This document shows, one piece after another, positions 25,987-34,979 of a stretch of 44,634 nt of DNA. Source of the DNA: an uncultured Scytonema sp. (GTDB taxonomy: Bacteria > Cyanobacteriota > Cyanobacteriia > Cyanobacteriales > Nostocaceae); contig CALMVQ010000358.1 of assembly GCA_937873135.1 (NCBI GenBank), forward strand, positions 1-44,634, written 5' to 3'. The stretch's first letter is position 1, and the number at the start of each line of letters is the position of its first letter. Both the position numbers and the translations under genes were made by a program. Below the pieces are notes generated by a model. It made no database searches and was not told the DNA's origin. It saw only the letters and a list, made by a program, of their open reading frames with translations.

Positions 25987-27957
25987 ATGTCCCAAGTGAC
26001 GATAGAATCAATCCTTCAAGAAAAGCGTTTGTTCCACCCCAGTGCTGAATTCTCAGCAAACGCACACATTAAAAGTCTCGAAGAATACCAGCGCCTCTAT
26101 GACACAGCCAAAGCCGACCCTGAGAAATTCTGGGCGGAACTGGCTCAAACAGAGTTACACTGGTTTCAGAAATGGGATACTGTGTTGGACTGGCAGCCAC
26201 CGTTCGTTAAGTGGTTCGTTGGCGGTAAAATAAATATTTCCTATAACTGTTTGGACAGACACCTTACGACTTGGCGTAAGAATAAAGCAGCCATTATTTG
26301 GGAAGGGGAACCGGGTGACTCACGCACTCTGACTTATGCTCAATTGCATCGAGAAGTTTGTCAGTTTGCTAATGCACTGAAGCAATTGGGGGTGCAAAAA
26401 GGCGATCGCGTTGGTATTTATCTGCCAATGATTCCCGAAGCGGTGATTGCCATGCTTGCCTGTGCAAGAATTGGCGCACCTCATAGTGTGATTTTTGGTG
26501 GTTTTAGTGCGGAAGCTTTGCGCGATCGCCTCATTGCTGCCGAAGCCAAAGTTGTGATCACTGCTGATGGCGGTTGGCGTAAGGATGCGATCGTTCCTCT
26601 TAAGGAGCAAGTAGATCTCGCTTTAGCTGATAATGCTGCACCCACTGTTCAGAATGTCCTGGTAGTACAGCGTACACGTCAACAAACTCACATGCAATCG
26701 GGACGTGACTCTTGGTGGCATGAATTGCAACAGAGTGTATCCGCTGAGTGTCCTGCCGAACCTATGGATAGTGAAGATATGCTGTTCATTTTGTATACTA
26801 GTGGTAGTACTGGTAAACCAAAAGGTGTTGTGCATACAACTGGTGGTTATAACTTATACTCTCACATGACCACCAAATGGATTTTTGACTTACAAGACAA
26901 GGATGTATATTGGTGTACAGCAGATGTCGGTTGGATTACGGGGCATAGCTATATCGTTTACGGTCCTCTCTCCAACGGCGCAACGACAGTTATGTACGAA
27001 GGTGCGCCTCGTGCCTCTAATCCAGGCTGTACGTGGGATATTATTGAGAAATATGGTGTGACAGTATTTTATACCGCCCCGACGGCGATTCGCGCTTTTA
27101 TTAAGATGGGCGAACACTTGCCGAAAGCACGAAACTTATCTTCTTTACGCTTGCTAGGAACTGTCGGCGAACCAATTAACCCAGAGGCTTGGATGTGGTA
27201 CTACCAAGTCATTGGTGGGGAACGTTGCCCAATTGTCGATACTTGGTGGCAAACAGAAACAGGCGGGATTATGATCACACCAATGCCTGGGGCAATTCCG
27301 ATGAAACCCGGTTCGGCGACTCGTCCCTTTCCGGGAATTCAAGCGGATGTTGTGGATTTAGAAGGCAACTCTGTGGGTGACAACGAGGGTGGTTATTTAA
27401 TCGTTCGTCATCCTTGGCCTGGTATGATGCGTAATGTATACGGCGATTCAGAACGCTTTCGCCGCACTTACTGGGAACACATCCCACCAAAAGATGGAAA
27501 CTACGTCTATTTTGCTGGTGATGGTGCAAGACGTGATCAAGATGGCTACTTCTGGGTGATGGGAAGAGTCGATGATGTGATTAATGTTTCTGGTCATCGT
27601 CTTGGTACAATGGAAATAGAATCAGCCCTCGTTTCCCATCCAGCGGTTGCTGAAGCCGCAGTTGTCGGTAAACCTGATGAGATGAAAGGAGAGGAGATAG
27701 TTGCTTTTGTGACTTTAGAAGGTGGTAATGACGAGAGTGAAGAACTGCGTAAAGAGTTGAAGCAGCACGTTGTTCGAGAAATTGGGGCGATCGCACGTCC
27801 CGGAGAAATTCGCTTTACCGATTCTTTGCCTAAGACGCGATCTGGTAAAATTATGCGGCGGTTGTTACGGAATTTGGCATCCGGGCAAGAAGTATCTGGT
27901 GATACCTCTACATTGGAGGATCGGAGTGTGTTGGATAAGCTGAGGGCGGAGGCTTAG
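25987..27957 (+). CDS. acs: Acetyl-CoA synthetase (AMP-forming)
   Basis: The 656-residue enzyme makes acetyl-CoA from acetate, ATP and CoA. The ACS N-terminal domain (about 20-80: [37 protein letters not shown]) is followed by the adenylation core with [46 protein letters not shown] and [19 protein letters not shown], and the C-terminal domain with the acetylatable catalytic lysine in [14 protein letters not shown]. The length is standard. The lysine motif is intact, so control by lysine acetylation is possible. It supplies acetyl-CoA independently of pyruvate dehydrogenase. Monocistronic by spacing. Confidence 0.97.
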   Translation: MSQVTIESILQEKRLFHPSAEFSANAHIKSLEEYQRLYDTAKADPEKFWAELAQTELHWFQKWDTVLDWQPPFVKWFVGGKINISYNCLDRHLTTWRKNKAAIIWEGEPGDSRTLTYAQLHREVCQFANALKQLGVQKGDRVGIYLPMIPEAVIAMLACARIGAPHSVIFGGFSAEALRDRLIAAEAKVVITADGGWRKDAIVPLKEQVDLALADNAAPTVQNVLVVQRTRQQTHMQSGRDSWWHELQQSVSAECPAEPMDSEDMLFILYTSGSTGKPKGVVHTTGGYNLYSHMTTKWIFDLQDKDVYWCTADVGWITGHSYIVYGPLSNGATTVMYEGAPRASNPGCTWDIIEKYGVTVFYTAPTAIRAFIKMGEHLPKARNLSSLRLLGTVGEPINPEAWMWYYQVIGGERCPIVDTWWQTETGGIMITPMPGAIPMKPGSATRPFPGIQADVVDLEGNSVGDNEGGYLIVRHPWPGMMRNVYGDSERFRRTYWEHIPPKDGNYVYFAGDGARRDQDGYFWVMGRVDDVINVSGHRLGTMEIESALVSHPAVAEAAVVGKPDEMKGEEIVAFVTLEGGNDESEELRKELKQHVVREIGAIARPGEIRFTDSLPKTRSGKIMRRLLRNLASGQEVSGDTSTLEDRSVLDKLRAEA

Positions 27958-28050
27958 CAACTGTGGTAATAGACATAAGCGCGAAAATTAATGATGCGTT
28001 CGTTGAAATCGTTGATAGGGGCGCTTAATAACGTGTCTTACATAGAACAC

Positions 28051-28072
28051 AGTAGGGGCAAACGCCCCTACT
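28051..28072 (+). terminator. Hairpin behind acs
   Basis: AGTAGGGGC-aaac-GCCCCTACT is a perfect nine-base stem, followed by a pyrimidine-rich run, about 95 bases after the acs stop codon. This sequence is also a common interspersed hairpin in cyanobacterial genomes. Confidence 0.55.
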
Positions 28073-28287
28073 TCCTTTCCCTTGATCTCTAATTACCAAG
28101 ATAGCAATCATATCTGCACTCCCTGAAAATTGCCAGACTTCATATCATGTCCGGTAGCATAACCATGCGGAAAAGAACCCCACCCCCAACCCCGAGAACG
28201 CCTGCGGGGAGGGGAGACAAAGCGCAGCGAGGAGCGCTCTTGGGGTTATTCCGGTATTTAAGGTTAATCGAACGAACATGATATCAA

Positions 28288-28327
28288 ACCCTGACTTCGA
28301 TATCGAAGTCGGGGATCTTGTTTTTTA
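28288..28327 (+). terminator. Intrinsic terminator
   Basis: CCCTGACTTCG-atat-CGAAGTCGGGG is a strong stem followed by a run of six T after ATCTTG. It lies 330 bases after acs and 113 bases before the next plus-strand gene. Between it and 28072 lies a GC-rich stretch with AACCCC near 28189 and GGGGTT near 28242, another intergenic palindrome. Nothing coding is seen in 27958-28440. Confidence 0.7.
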
Positions 28328-28440
28328 TGAATGATTTATGACTGTTATAATACAGTGGTTCGCTCAGTATTCCGTAAGTATTTATAATTATTAAAGTTTC
28401 AAAAGCGTAGTTTCAGAATCACTGAAAATAGAGTTAGCTT

Positions 28441-29640
28441 ATGAATTACCCAGATAACGAAGAGCAATGTCAAACAATTCTTAACCAGCTACAACAAGAT
28501 ATTAATAACCTTATTAAAAAGGTAGAGTATACACTTATAACACAAGAGGTAGATTTAAGAAACGAGGAGATTCAGGCAGAATTAGCAAAACAAATTAGCT
28601 TGTTAGAACGCTTTGGGGAATATATTTCCCGAATGCAGAATAGTAGAAGGCAGAACAAAGCTGAGTGCGAACTTTTGGAATCTAAACTGAATTCTGCTAA
28701 ATTGGCATTGTCTTTTCTGCTCACAAAGAAAACACAAAAAATAGTCTTAGCCAAAAATATAAGATATAGTATTGAATATTTCTTAAACCGGAAAAGTATT
28801 CTGGGTTATACGCTCAATCTTTTTAGGCGATCTGTTCGAGAATTGCCAACACCAACTAAAGTTCTTCTTGGACTGGCAATGGCACTTCCAATATATCTGA
28901 TTGCAATTCCAGTTTCGCTGTTGTGTCTAGCGTTATTAGCATCCGACATGAATGCTCGTTCTACTTCTAACGTACTGCCACTAAACCCCAGTCCTACACA
29001 AACACAAAATTTTAGTTTGAATTCCTCTCGACTTCAAGAAAAAGTAGAACCGTTAGCAAGTCAACAACATATATTTAATAATTCTAGATTATTGATCATG
29101 GTTGCCGTGGCCGGAGCATTTGGGAGTATAGTTAGTATCTTAATTCGGCTTCAAGACTACAGAGACGAAGATGCATATGCAGGATCTGCGACTCCTATTC
29201 TTGTAGGCTTTGCCAAACCGTTGATTGGGACAGCGTTTGGCATCTTCATCTTCACACTTATTGGCTCCAAGATTGTAAGTTTTCCAATCATCGATTCTCT
29301 TAATAAAGAACCACAAAACAATGAGCAACAGAATAATGATGATATAAAATATTATTTCTTCTTTTCAGTCGCATTTGTATTTGGTTTTAGCGAACGCTTG
29401 GATCATGATATTGTTGAGCGAGTAGGAAGAAGCTTGAGTCTGCAAAAAAGTGCGAAAAAAATACAAGAAGAAGTTCAGGAATCTACAGAAGATATCCATC
29501 AAGCAACAGATAATGTTAGAACTATCATGCCTGAGGTTAACGAGGTTGTACAGGATGCCAAACAAATCCTACCTGAGGTTAAGGCAGTCGTAGAAGATAC
29601 TCAACATCCGACACCTGATGAGCCTTTCAAAAAGCTATAA
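28441..29640 (+). CDS. Membrane protein with flanking coiled coils, unknown
   Basis: The 399-residue protein opens with a long N-terminal coiled coil (about 1-100, for example QCQTILNQLQQDINNLIKKV). A hydrophobic hairpin follows at about 138-168 (TKVLLGLAMALPIYLIAIPV), then a polar Ser/Asn/Gln-rich loop, three further spans (LLIMVAVAGAFGSIVSILI at about 218-236, PLIGTAFGIFIFTLIG at about 261-276, YYFFFSVAFVFGFSERL at about 308-324), and a C-terminal charged helix (KSAKKIQEEVQESTEDIHQA) with two similar turns, IMPEVNEVVQDAKQ and ILPEVKAVVEDTQ. No known family is recognised. The AT-rich composition matches its neighbours. It stands alone; the unknown gene at 29717 follows after 76 bases. Confidence 0.75.
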   Translation: MNYPDNEEQCQTILNQLQQDINNLIKKVEYTLITQEVDLRNEEIQAELAKQISLLERFGEYISRMQNSRRQNKAECELLESKLNSAKLALSFLLTKKTQKIVLAKNIRYSIEYFLNRKSILGYTLNLFRRSVRELPTPTKVLLGLAMALPIYLIAIPVSLLCLALLASDMNARSTSNVLPLNPSPTQTQNFSLNSSRLQEKVEPLASQQHIFNNSRLLIMVAVAGAFGSIVSILIRLQDYRDEDAYAGSATPILVGFAKPLIGTAFGIFIFTLIGSKIVSFPIIDSLNKEPQNNEQQNNDDIKYYFFFSVAFVFGFSERLDHDIVERVGRSLSLQKSAKKIQEEVQESTEDIHQATDNVRTIMPEVNEVVQDAKQILPEVKAVVEDTQHPTPDEPFKKL

Positions 29641-29716
29641 AAGCCACTCTGTCTGTGCTGTTTTGTGAGATTGTTAAGTTTGAACACTTTAACGCAAAAA
29701 CAGCGATCAGCAATTT

Positions 29717-30175
29717 ATGACACAAGCGCTAACCATTCGCCAAATCCTGTCCGATGGTGATGCAGGATTGTTACCCTATCTTCGTCAACAACTTGAAACC
29801 GAGGAATTTTCACAGTTTAAAGCCCAGCTAGGTTTTCATGTGGAGGAGTCTTCTACCTTTGTCAGTGGGAGTGATGATGCAACAGATATTCAAAGTACGA
29901 TCCTTATAACTCTAAAGTTATGGATTGCTGTATCCAGTCAAACTAGTCAAGATGATGCGACTTTACATGCTCTTGAGTTTCAACAGATGCTAGATGCAAA
30001 ACTGATTAAATGGAGCCGAGGCTGTCAGCAATTACGCTCAGCAATTTCCGAAATTAAGGGGACACTCATCGACGCCGAAGTACCGTATCACGGTGGCTAT
30101 CTTCCAGGTTTTGAGATGCAACGCAAGTTTAACTTAACCTACAGTACTGTCTCTACAAGTAGTGCTGAGTGCTGA
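29717..30175 (+). CDS. Hypothetical protein, unknown
   Basis: The 152-residue soluble protein has no signal or membrane segment. It begins MTQALTIRQILSDGDAGLLP, has a mixed alpha/beta look, and a conserved-looking C-terminal part (AEVPYHGGYLPGFEMQRKFN) that recalls small phage-tail-type proteins, without enough to claim it. Its last four residues (SAEC) and stop codon are encoded by the heptamer repeat that begins at 30161, so the repeat has grown into, or set, the end of the gene. It might share a transcript with the membrane protein upstream. Confidence 0.65.
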   Translation: MTQALTIRQILSDGDAGLLPYLRQQLETEEFSQFKAQLGFHVEESSTFVSGSDDATDIQSTILITLKLWIAVSSQTSQDDATLHALEFQQMLDAKLIKWSRGCQQLRSAISEIKGTLIDAEVPYHGGYLPGFEMQRKFNLTYSTVSTSSAEC

Positions 30176-30217
30176 GTGCTGAGTGCTGAGTGAAAAATAA
30201 AACTCAGCACTCAGCAC
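30161..30217. terminator. STRR hairpin between convergent stop codons
   Basis: Four copies of GTGCTGA-type heptamer on one side face two inverted copies on the other. GTGCTGAGTGCTGAGT at 30176-30191 and its exact inverse at 30202-30217 make a 16-base-pair stem with a ten-base A-rich loop. The stem starts on the base after the stop codon of the gene ending at 30175 and ends four bases before the stop codon of ppk2. A bidirectional terminator role is inferred. Confidence 0.8.
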
Positions 30218-30220
30218 ACC

Positions 30221-31159
30221 TCATGAAACTACAATATTTTCTAAGCCATCTTCTGCTGGGGGGTATTGTGGGTTCATCGATTCAAGTGTATCGGCGATGG
30301 TTCGGGCAATAACTAAATTGCGATACCACTTCTTGTTCGCTGGTACGACATACCAGGGAGCATAAGCGGTGGAGCAATGATTAATTGCATCCTCAAAGGC
30401 AACTTGGTAGTCATCCCAAAACTGACGCTCCTTTAAGTCGTCGCTAGAAAACTTCCAGTGCTTTTCTGGATCTAGTAAGCGACTTTCTAGGCGTCGTTTT
30501 TGTTCGTCTTTAGAAATATGGAGAAAAAATTTAATTATCCTGATATTGTTTAAAGTCAGCATATGCTCAAACTCATTGATCAGGTGATAGCGCTTCTGCC
30601 ATACATCTTGGGGTACTAACTCCTTCACCCTGACAATAAGTACATCTTCGTAATGGGAACGATTGAATATAGAAATCATCCCCCTCTGCGGTGTTCGCCG
30701 ATGGTAACGCCAGAGAAAGTCGTGGCTTAACTCCTCTTCACTAGGCTTTTTAAAGGACCAAACCTGGCAACCTTGAGGGTTGAGTCCACCAAACACGTGT
30801 TTGATTGTACCATCTTTTCCACCTGTATCCGTTGCTTGCAGTACAATCAGTAAGCTACGCTGATGTTCGGCATACAACCGTTCTTGCAAATTTTGCAGCC
30901 GTAGGCGCTGATGTTCCAGTTCATCTTGAACGTGTTTCTTCTTTTCGTAACCAAAGGTATCACTGGGATCCAAATCGGCTAAAACAATTGGTTGTTCTGG
31001 TTGAACTCGGTAACGGGGGTAATCTGGTTTCGGCGGTAATTCGTCTACTATAGTTTTTTCTGGTGCCATCTCTCTGGCTACTTCTGTCGTCGCTTCTGCT
31101 GCAGCTTCTTTAGCTTCAGATGCACCCTTTGTATTTGGTATATTGCTTTTTTTACTCAT
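30221..31159 (-). CDS. ppk2: Polyphosphate kinase 2 family protein
   Basis: This 312-residue PPK2-type enzyme transfers phosphate between polyphosphate and nucleotides. The P-loop Walker A-like ATDTGGKDGTIK spans about 109-120. The lid and Walker B regions are recognisable in WRYHRRTPQRGMISIFNRSH and YEDVLIVRVKELVP, and DEQKRRLESRLLDPEKHWKF and WYVVPANKKWYRN are further family blocks. The first 45 residues are an Ala/Glu/Lys-rich, probably disordered extension. Nucleotide preference (AMP, ADP or both) cannot be read off with confidence. It converges with an unknown gene across an STRR hairpin. Confidence 0.95.
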   Translation of the reverse strand: MSKKSNIPNTKGASEAKEAAAEATTEVAREMAPEKTIVDELPPKPDYPRYRVQPEQPIVLADLDPSDTFGYEKKKHVQDELEHQRLRLQNLQERLYAEHQRSLLIVLQATDTGGKDGTIKHVFGGLNPQGCQVWSFKKPSEEELSHDFLWRYHRRTPQRGMISIFNRSHYEDVLIVRVKELVPQDVWQKRYHLINEFEHMLTLNNIRIIKFFLHISKDEQKRRLESRLLDPEKHWKFSSDDLKERQFWDDYQVAFEDAINHCSTAYAPWYVVPANKKWYRNLVIARTIADTLESMNPQYPPAEDGLENIVVS

Positions 31160-31416
31160 AAATAAATATCTTCTTTTTTGGTACGCATTGCTTAATACCC
31201 TGACATGAGTTACAGCCTTTTGAAAGGGTTTATGCTGCGAAGAGTGCTAAGCAAGACTTTTCTCACTTTTGCTCTGAAAAATGTATAGTCTAGCATTATA
31301 TCAATACAATGATTGTTTCCAATTGTATCGTCCATTGGTCATCAATTTTATGATGACCAATGGAAATTGGCGATTAAAATGTCAATCTTTGTCAATTTTT
31401 TTAACAGCAAATATTT

Positions 31417-32706
31417 ATGGAAAATCAAAGTGTTGTCCATCCTCGACCCTTTTTGCTCCAACCATCAAGTTATCAAGTCTGGGTGCAGGCGCTGGCGCGA
31501 TCGCTCTATCAAGCAGGATACGGAAGCATCCAGTTCTTCATCCCGCTGATTTTTGTCAATCAATTGGGCTTTTCGGCAACAGTGGTTGGTATATCTATGG
31601 GCAGTGGGGCGCTCGCTGGCGTTTTGGGACATTTGTTGGGTGGCTATTTAGCCGATTCTCCAAAGTACGGGCGCAAACGAACGCTGTTATTCTCGGCTGG
31701 GCTATCCATTCCGGGGGCGGTTATATTAGCACTCATTCCAAATTTGTCAATGCTTTACGTCGCAAATTTGATGATGGGATTGAGTGCTGGATGTTATTGG
31801 ACAGCGGCAGATGCTGCAGTTATTGATGTCACGCCAAAAGAACAACACTCCAAAGCCTTTGCCGTTTTGATATTGTCAGATAGTCTCGGCATTGGACTTG
31901 GAATCTTGGGTGGTGAAACCTACCTTTCCCAAGGCTTACAGCCACAATTACTGTTTTTGATTGGCGGGCTAATTCTGTTGATATTTTTGATGTTAATTCA
32001 ATTTGCGATTGTTGATGCTGAACAAAATACTCCTGAACATTCTGATACGCTTCAAGGATTTGTTTTAGCTTTGAAGGATCGAGCGCTACAATTCTTTTTG
32101 TTGGTCCACGTCCTCGTTGTGACTTACATTGCCTTGATTAGCAGTACCCTGCCACTATATTTTACAAACTTCGTTTCAACGAGTATTTCACAATCTTCAT
32201 TAGTTAGTGTGGCCAACTTGTTTACTTGGTGTTACATCGGCATTGGTGCAGTATTACAGTTACCGTTAGTGCAAGTCTTAACTTCATTGTTGAAAGTTCG
32301 GGTTCTGATGATTTCGATGTTTTTGTGGAGTGGTGGATTCTTTATGGTTTGGGCTACTCATTTGATGCCATTAAGTCCTATCATTGGAATGATTGCAGCG
32401 TTTATTGTCTTGTCGATCGCCACTGTCATTTATAAACCGTTTGTACCAGCTATTATAGCAGAGCTAGCACCAGAATCACTGCGCGGCGTTTATCTGGCGA
32501 TCGGCTATCAATGTTGGTCGATTGGCTATTTTGTTGGTCCGATTTTAGGCGGTTGGGCAATGGATAAATCTTCAACGATTGCCCATTCCTTATGGATCGT
32601 AACTGCTATTAGCACTCTTTTTGGTCTCGTCATGCTGCATATTTTCAAGCAACATCAAGGTAAGCATTTAGCTCGCAGTGCCGCGACTCAGGCAGCTATG
32701 AACTGA
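31417..32706 (+). CDS. MFS transporter
   Basis: The 429-residue inner-membrane protein of the major facilitator superfamily has about 12 hydrophobic spans. The inter-helix 2-3 signature is present as GYLADSPKYGRKRTLLFSAG. It also shows GLSAGCYWTAADAAVIDVTP in span 4 and a conserved GYQCWSIGYFVGPILGGWAM near span 11. This pattern resembles drug or sugar efflux permeases, but the substrate is not indicated. The start is the ATG at 31417; no strong ribosome binding site is present. No regulator lies beside it. Confidence 0.9.
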   Translation: MENQSVVHPRPFLLQPSSYQVWVQALARSLYQAGYGSIQFFIPLIFVNQLGFSATVVGISMGSGALAGVLGHLLGGYLADSPKYGRKRTLLFSAGLSIPGAVILALIPNLSMLYVANLMMGLSAGCYWTAADAAVIDVTPKEQHSKAFAVLILSDSLGIGLGILGGETYLSQGLQPQLLFLIGGLILLIFLMLIQFAIVDAEQNTPEHSDTLQGFVLALKDRALQFFLLVHVLVVTYIALISSTLPLYFTNFVSTSISQSSLVSVANLFTWCYIGIGAVLQLPLVQVLTSLLKVRVLMISMFLWSGGFFMVWATHLMPLSPIIGMIAAFIVLSIATVIYKPFVPAIIAELAPESLRGVYLAIGYQCWSIGYFVGPILGGWAMDKSSTIAHSLWIVTAISTLFGLVMLHIFKQHQGKHLARSAATQAAMN

Positions 32707-32801
32707 TAGACTAAAGGCAGTTGATTGGCTCAGAAGCAGAATAACAACTACCGAATAACCATGCTTGAGATCCAATTTAAAGTTGTGTTTATTCACATAA
32801 T

Positions 32802-32837
32802 GCGTCCTTATTTCAATCCCCTGGATTTATCTATGGG
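32802..32837 (-). repeat. Small IS-end-like hairpin unit, second copy
   Basis: The 19 bases at 32802-32820 are the exact inverse of 14051-14069 (GGGATTGAAATAAGGACGC). In both copies a short stem precedes the motif, here CCCC...GGGG. It lies just upstream of the TPR gene start. Confidence 0.6.
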
Positions 32838-32874
32838 GTTACTCAGCACTCCTGAAACCCACTTCCTTGAGCGA

Positions 32875-33567
32875 ATGAAACTCTCGTACCAGACTAAAAG
32901 CACAATTCTCACTTGTTTATTTTCGACTTTTGCTTTCATCTGCCCTTCAGTGAGTGCTGCAACTACAGCTAGTGATTATCGGCAATTAGGGCTGTCATAT
33001 CGTCAACAAGGACGCTTACCAGAGGCGATCGCTGCTATGCAAAAATCTGTAGATCTCGAACCCGACAATATTGGGGGAAGAGTTAATTTAGGTTGGACAC
33101 AGCATCTAGCAGGAACCGAGAAAGAAGCCGCGCAATCTCTCCTGCAAGCAATATCTAAAAAACCATTATTTGTCCCTGCTTACAATGCTTTGGGAATTGT
33201 CTATCTCGTTCAAGGCAATCTAACAGCAGCCGTTCTAGTTCACACTTGGGCAGCTATTCTCAAACCTGACGATGAAGTTGCATATTACAATTTAAGTTTA
33301 GCATTGCATCGGCTAAAAATTTATGATTTAGCCATAATCACAGCCAACAGTTCTGCAAGTCTTGAACCCAATAATCCTCATCCATTAGTTGCTGCTGCGA
33401 TCGCTTACTGGGATAGTGGCAACAAAAAAACAGCCAAACAAGTTTATGAAAAAGCCGTCAATTTAGATTCACGATATAGAGATACTACTTTTTTAAGTAG
33501 CAATCTCAAGCAAGCAGCTTTTAGTACCAGTCAAATTCAAATAGTTAACAATATGATTACCAAATAA
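32875..33567 (+). CDS. Secreted TPR repeat protein
   Basis: The protein has 230 residues from ATG 32875, which gives a clean signal peptide (KSTILTCLFSTFAFICPSVS, cleavage probably after VSAA). The open frame reaches back to 32725, but that part runs through the IS-end-like hairpin and would bury the signal. Tetratricopeptide repeats follow: YRQLGLSYRQQGRLPEAIAA, YNALGIVYLVQGNLTAAVLV, YYNLSLALHRLKIYDLAIIT and PLVAAAIAYWDSGNKKTAKQ. The protein is probably periplasmic and a protein-protein adaptor. No partner is indicated by its neighbours, an MFS transporter and a convergent glycosyltransferase. Confidence 0.85.
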   Translation: MKLSYQTKSTILTCLFSTFAFICPSVSAATTASDYRQLGLSYRQQGRLPEAIAAMQKSVDLEPDNIGGRVNLGWTQHLAGTEKEAAQSLLQAISKKPLFVPAYNALGIVYLVQGNLTAAVLVHTWAAILKPDDEVAYYNLSLALHRLKIYDLAIITANSSASLEPNNPHPLVAAAIAYWDSGNKKTAKQVYEKAVNLDSRYRDTTFLSSNLKQAAFSTSQIQIVNNMITK

Positions 33568-33572
33568 CGCAA

Positions 33573-33788
33573 AGGTAAAAAGTAAAAAGTAAAAAGTAAA
33601 AAGTAAAACTAAAGAGGAATAAAATCTGTTTAAAGCCTCTAAATTTCTTTAGGGAAAATAAAATAAAGATTTATTTCTCATGATGTACACAAGTTTCAAG
33701 ACCTCATGATTGAAATCCCCGTGCATTCATTTATGGGAAGTCTCTTTTTACTTTTTACTTTTTACTTTTATCTTTTTACCTTTTACTG
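33573..33788. repeat. Inverted GTAAAAA heptamer arrays between convergent genes
   Basis: GGTAAAAAGTAAAAAGT-type copies at 33574-33607 face CTTTTTACTTTTTACT-type copies at about 33743-33788. They bracket about 135 bases that include a small CCC...GGG hairpin near 33718-33737. The arrays begin seven bases behind one stop codon and end eight bases before the other. Confidence 0.8.
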
Positions 33789-33796
33789 GTTCCCAC

Positions 33797-34786
33797 TCAA
33801 ATTACTGAGCAGGCTCTCAAATAATCTGATTCTTTCCTATGCCTGATAGAATTAATTACTTTTTTTACAACACGCGATGGTAGAGGAGCTTCATTTTTCA
33901 TAGGACCAATTGAGGTCAACCAATCAGCTACAGATGGATGAGCTTTTGAGAGACATTCTATCAATGTATCCCAAAACTCAGGCCACATAGCATCATGATA
34001 GTGAACTATTTTGGCTGCCCTTAGCAATTCTTCATTATACCAATCTTTATGTGTCTTACTACCCATAGGATAGTTGTGAGAGTAAGGCAAAGCACGCCAA
34101 GGAATTCCCATCTTGAGCATAGTTAAGCCTAAAGCAACCTGGTCATTGAAAAAGAATCCACCTTTCTGAGATGCTATACGTGAGTTACATATTTGAATAA
34201 ACGTTTGCAAATAATGGTCGGCAAAATTCGTCGAACGGCGATAAACAAAAACCCCACTGTTCCAATATAGACGGATAGGCACTCCTTCAAGCTCTGTCTT
34301 AATCCATGGCAGGTCTTCAAGATTAAGACCCACACAAGAGCAAATCTCCCGCCAGTATTGTTCATTAGGGTCTTCTGGACCTGCGCTCCCAATGTTTTTG
34401 TCTGAGGCACAGGCAAGAAAACTTTCCCCTTCTTGAAGAGTCAGTAGATCTGGTTCGTCCACGATAAGTAAATCGCTGTCTAACCAGCCAATACTTTCAG
34501 ATATAACCAACTTTTCTACAGCAGCCAAGGCAGAAGGCTTATTCAAAAATTTATTCCAAGAATACTTGCTCTTGTTCTGAAAACTTAGATATTCTACTTG
34601 GTACAAGTCAAAAATTTGGTGTGTTTTCTTAGCAAGAGGAGGTCCAAAGCAAGGAGTTACTGCAAATACAGGTGCATTCTTATATTTCCCTCCCCATCGG
34701 CGCAAGCTTTCTATCATGCGTACAGTTTGTGTCTCAAGCGATCCTGATTCCACGCAGCACACAAATGTGGTTTGATGTTCAGTCAT
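33797..34786 (-). CDS. Glycosyltransferase-like protein
   Basis: This 329-residue soluble protein starts behind AAAGGT. The sequence suggests a GT-A fold: an N-terminal strand with a short nucleotide-binding region (TFVCCVESGSLETQTVRMIE), a DxD-type motif in IGWLDSDLLIVDEP near residues 99-112, WNSGVFVYRR in the middle and a histidine block (VHYHDAMWPEFWD) near 243-255, as in glycosyltransferase family 8 and related groups. Donor and acceptor are unknown. The upstream flank is the intron remnant, so it may sit at the edge of an insertion-prone region, but its own codon use is not unusual. Confidence 0.75.
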   Translation of the reverse strand: MTEHQTTFVCCVESGSLETQTVRMIESLRRWGGKYKNAPVFAVTPCFGPPLAKKTHQIFDLYQVEYLSFQNKSKYSWNKFLNKPSALAAVEKLVISESIGWLDSDLLIVDEPDLLTLQEGESFLACASDKNIGSAGPEDPNEQYWREICSCVGLNLEDLPWIKTELEGVPIRLYWNSGVFVYRRSTNFADHYLQTFIQICNSRIASQKGGFFFNDQVALGLTMLKMGIPWRALPYSHNYPMGSKTHKDWYNEELLRAAKIVHYHDAMWPEFWDTLIECLSKAHPSVADWLTSIGPMKNEAPLPSRVVKKVINSIRHRKESDYLRACSVI

Positions 34787-34979
34787 GATGTACCTTTAAT
34801 ACTCCGTAACACATCCTTTATCGATTTACTACAGCAATAAAATTAAATGCTTGAAATAGATACTTTAGAAGTCCATGCTATGTAGGAGAAGGATTGTCTC
34901 AGAAGCGTATGCCTTTAGGTAATACAAAGGATATGCAGACGGAGACACGGTAACTTGGATTGCAGAGATACAAGTAGCA

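Noticed and set aside
28441-30175. Phage-tail cassette suggested by the C-terminal motif of the 152-residue protein
   Set aside because: No other phage-like gene is nearby; one vague resemblance is not enough.
32802-33740. ATTGAAAT-type hairpin sequences (also at 14037) that recall CRISPR repeat ends
   Set aside because: They are single or paired units without regular spacing or spacers, and no cas gene is present.
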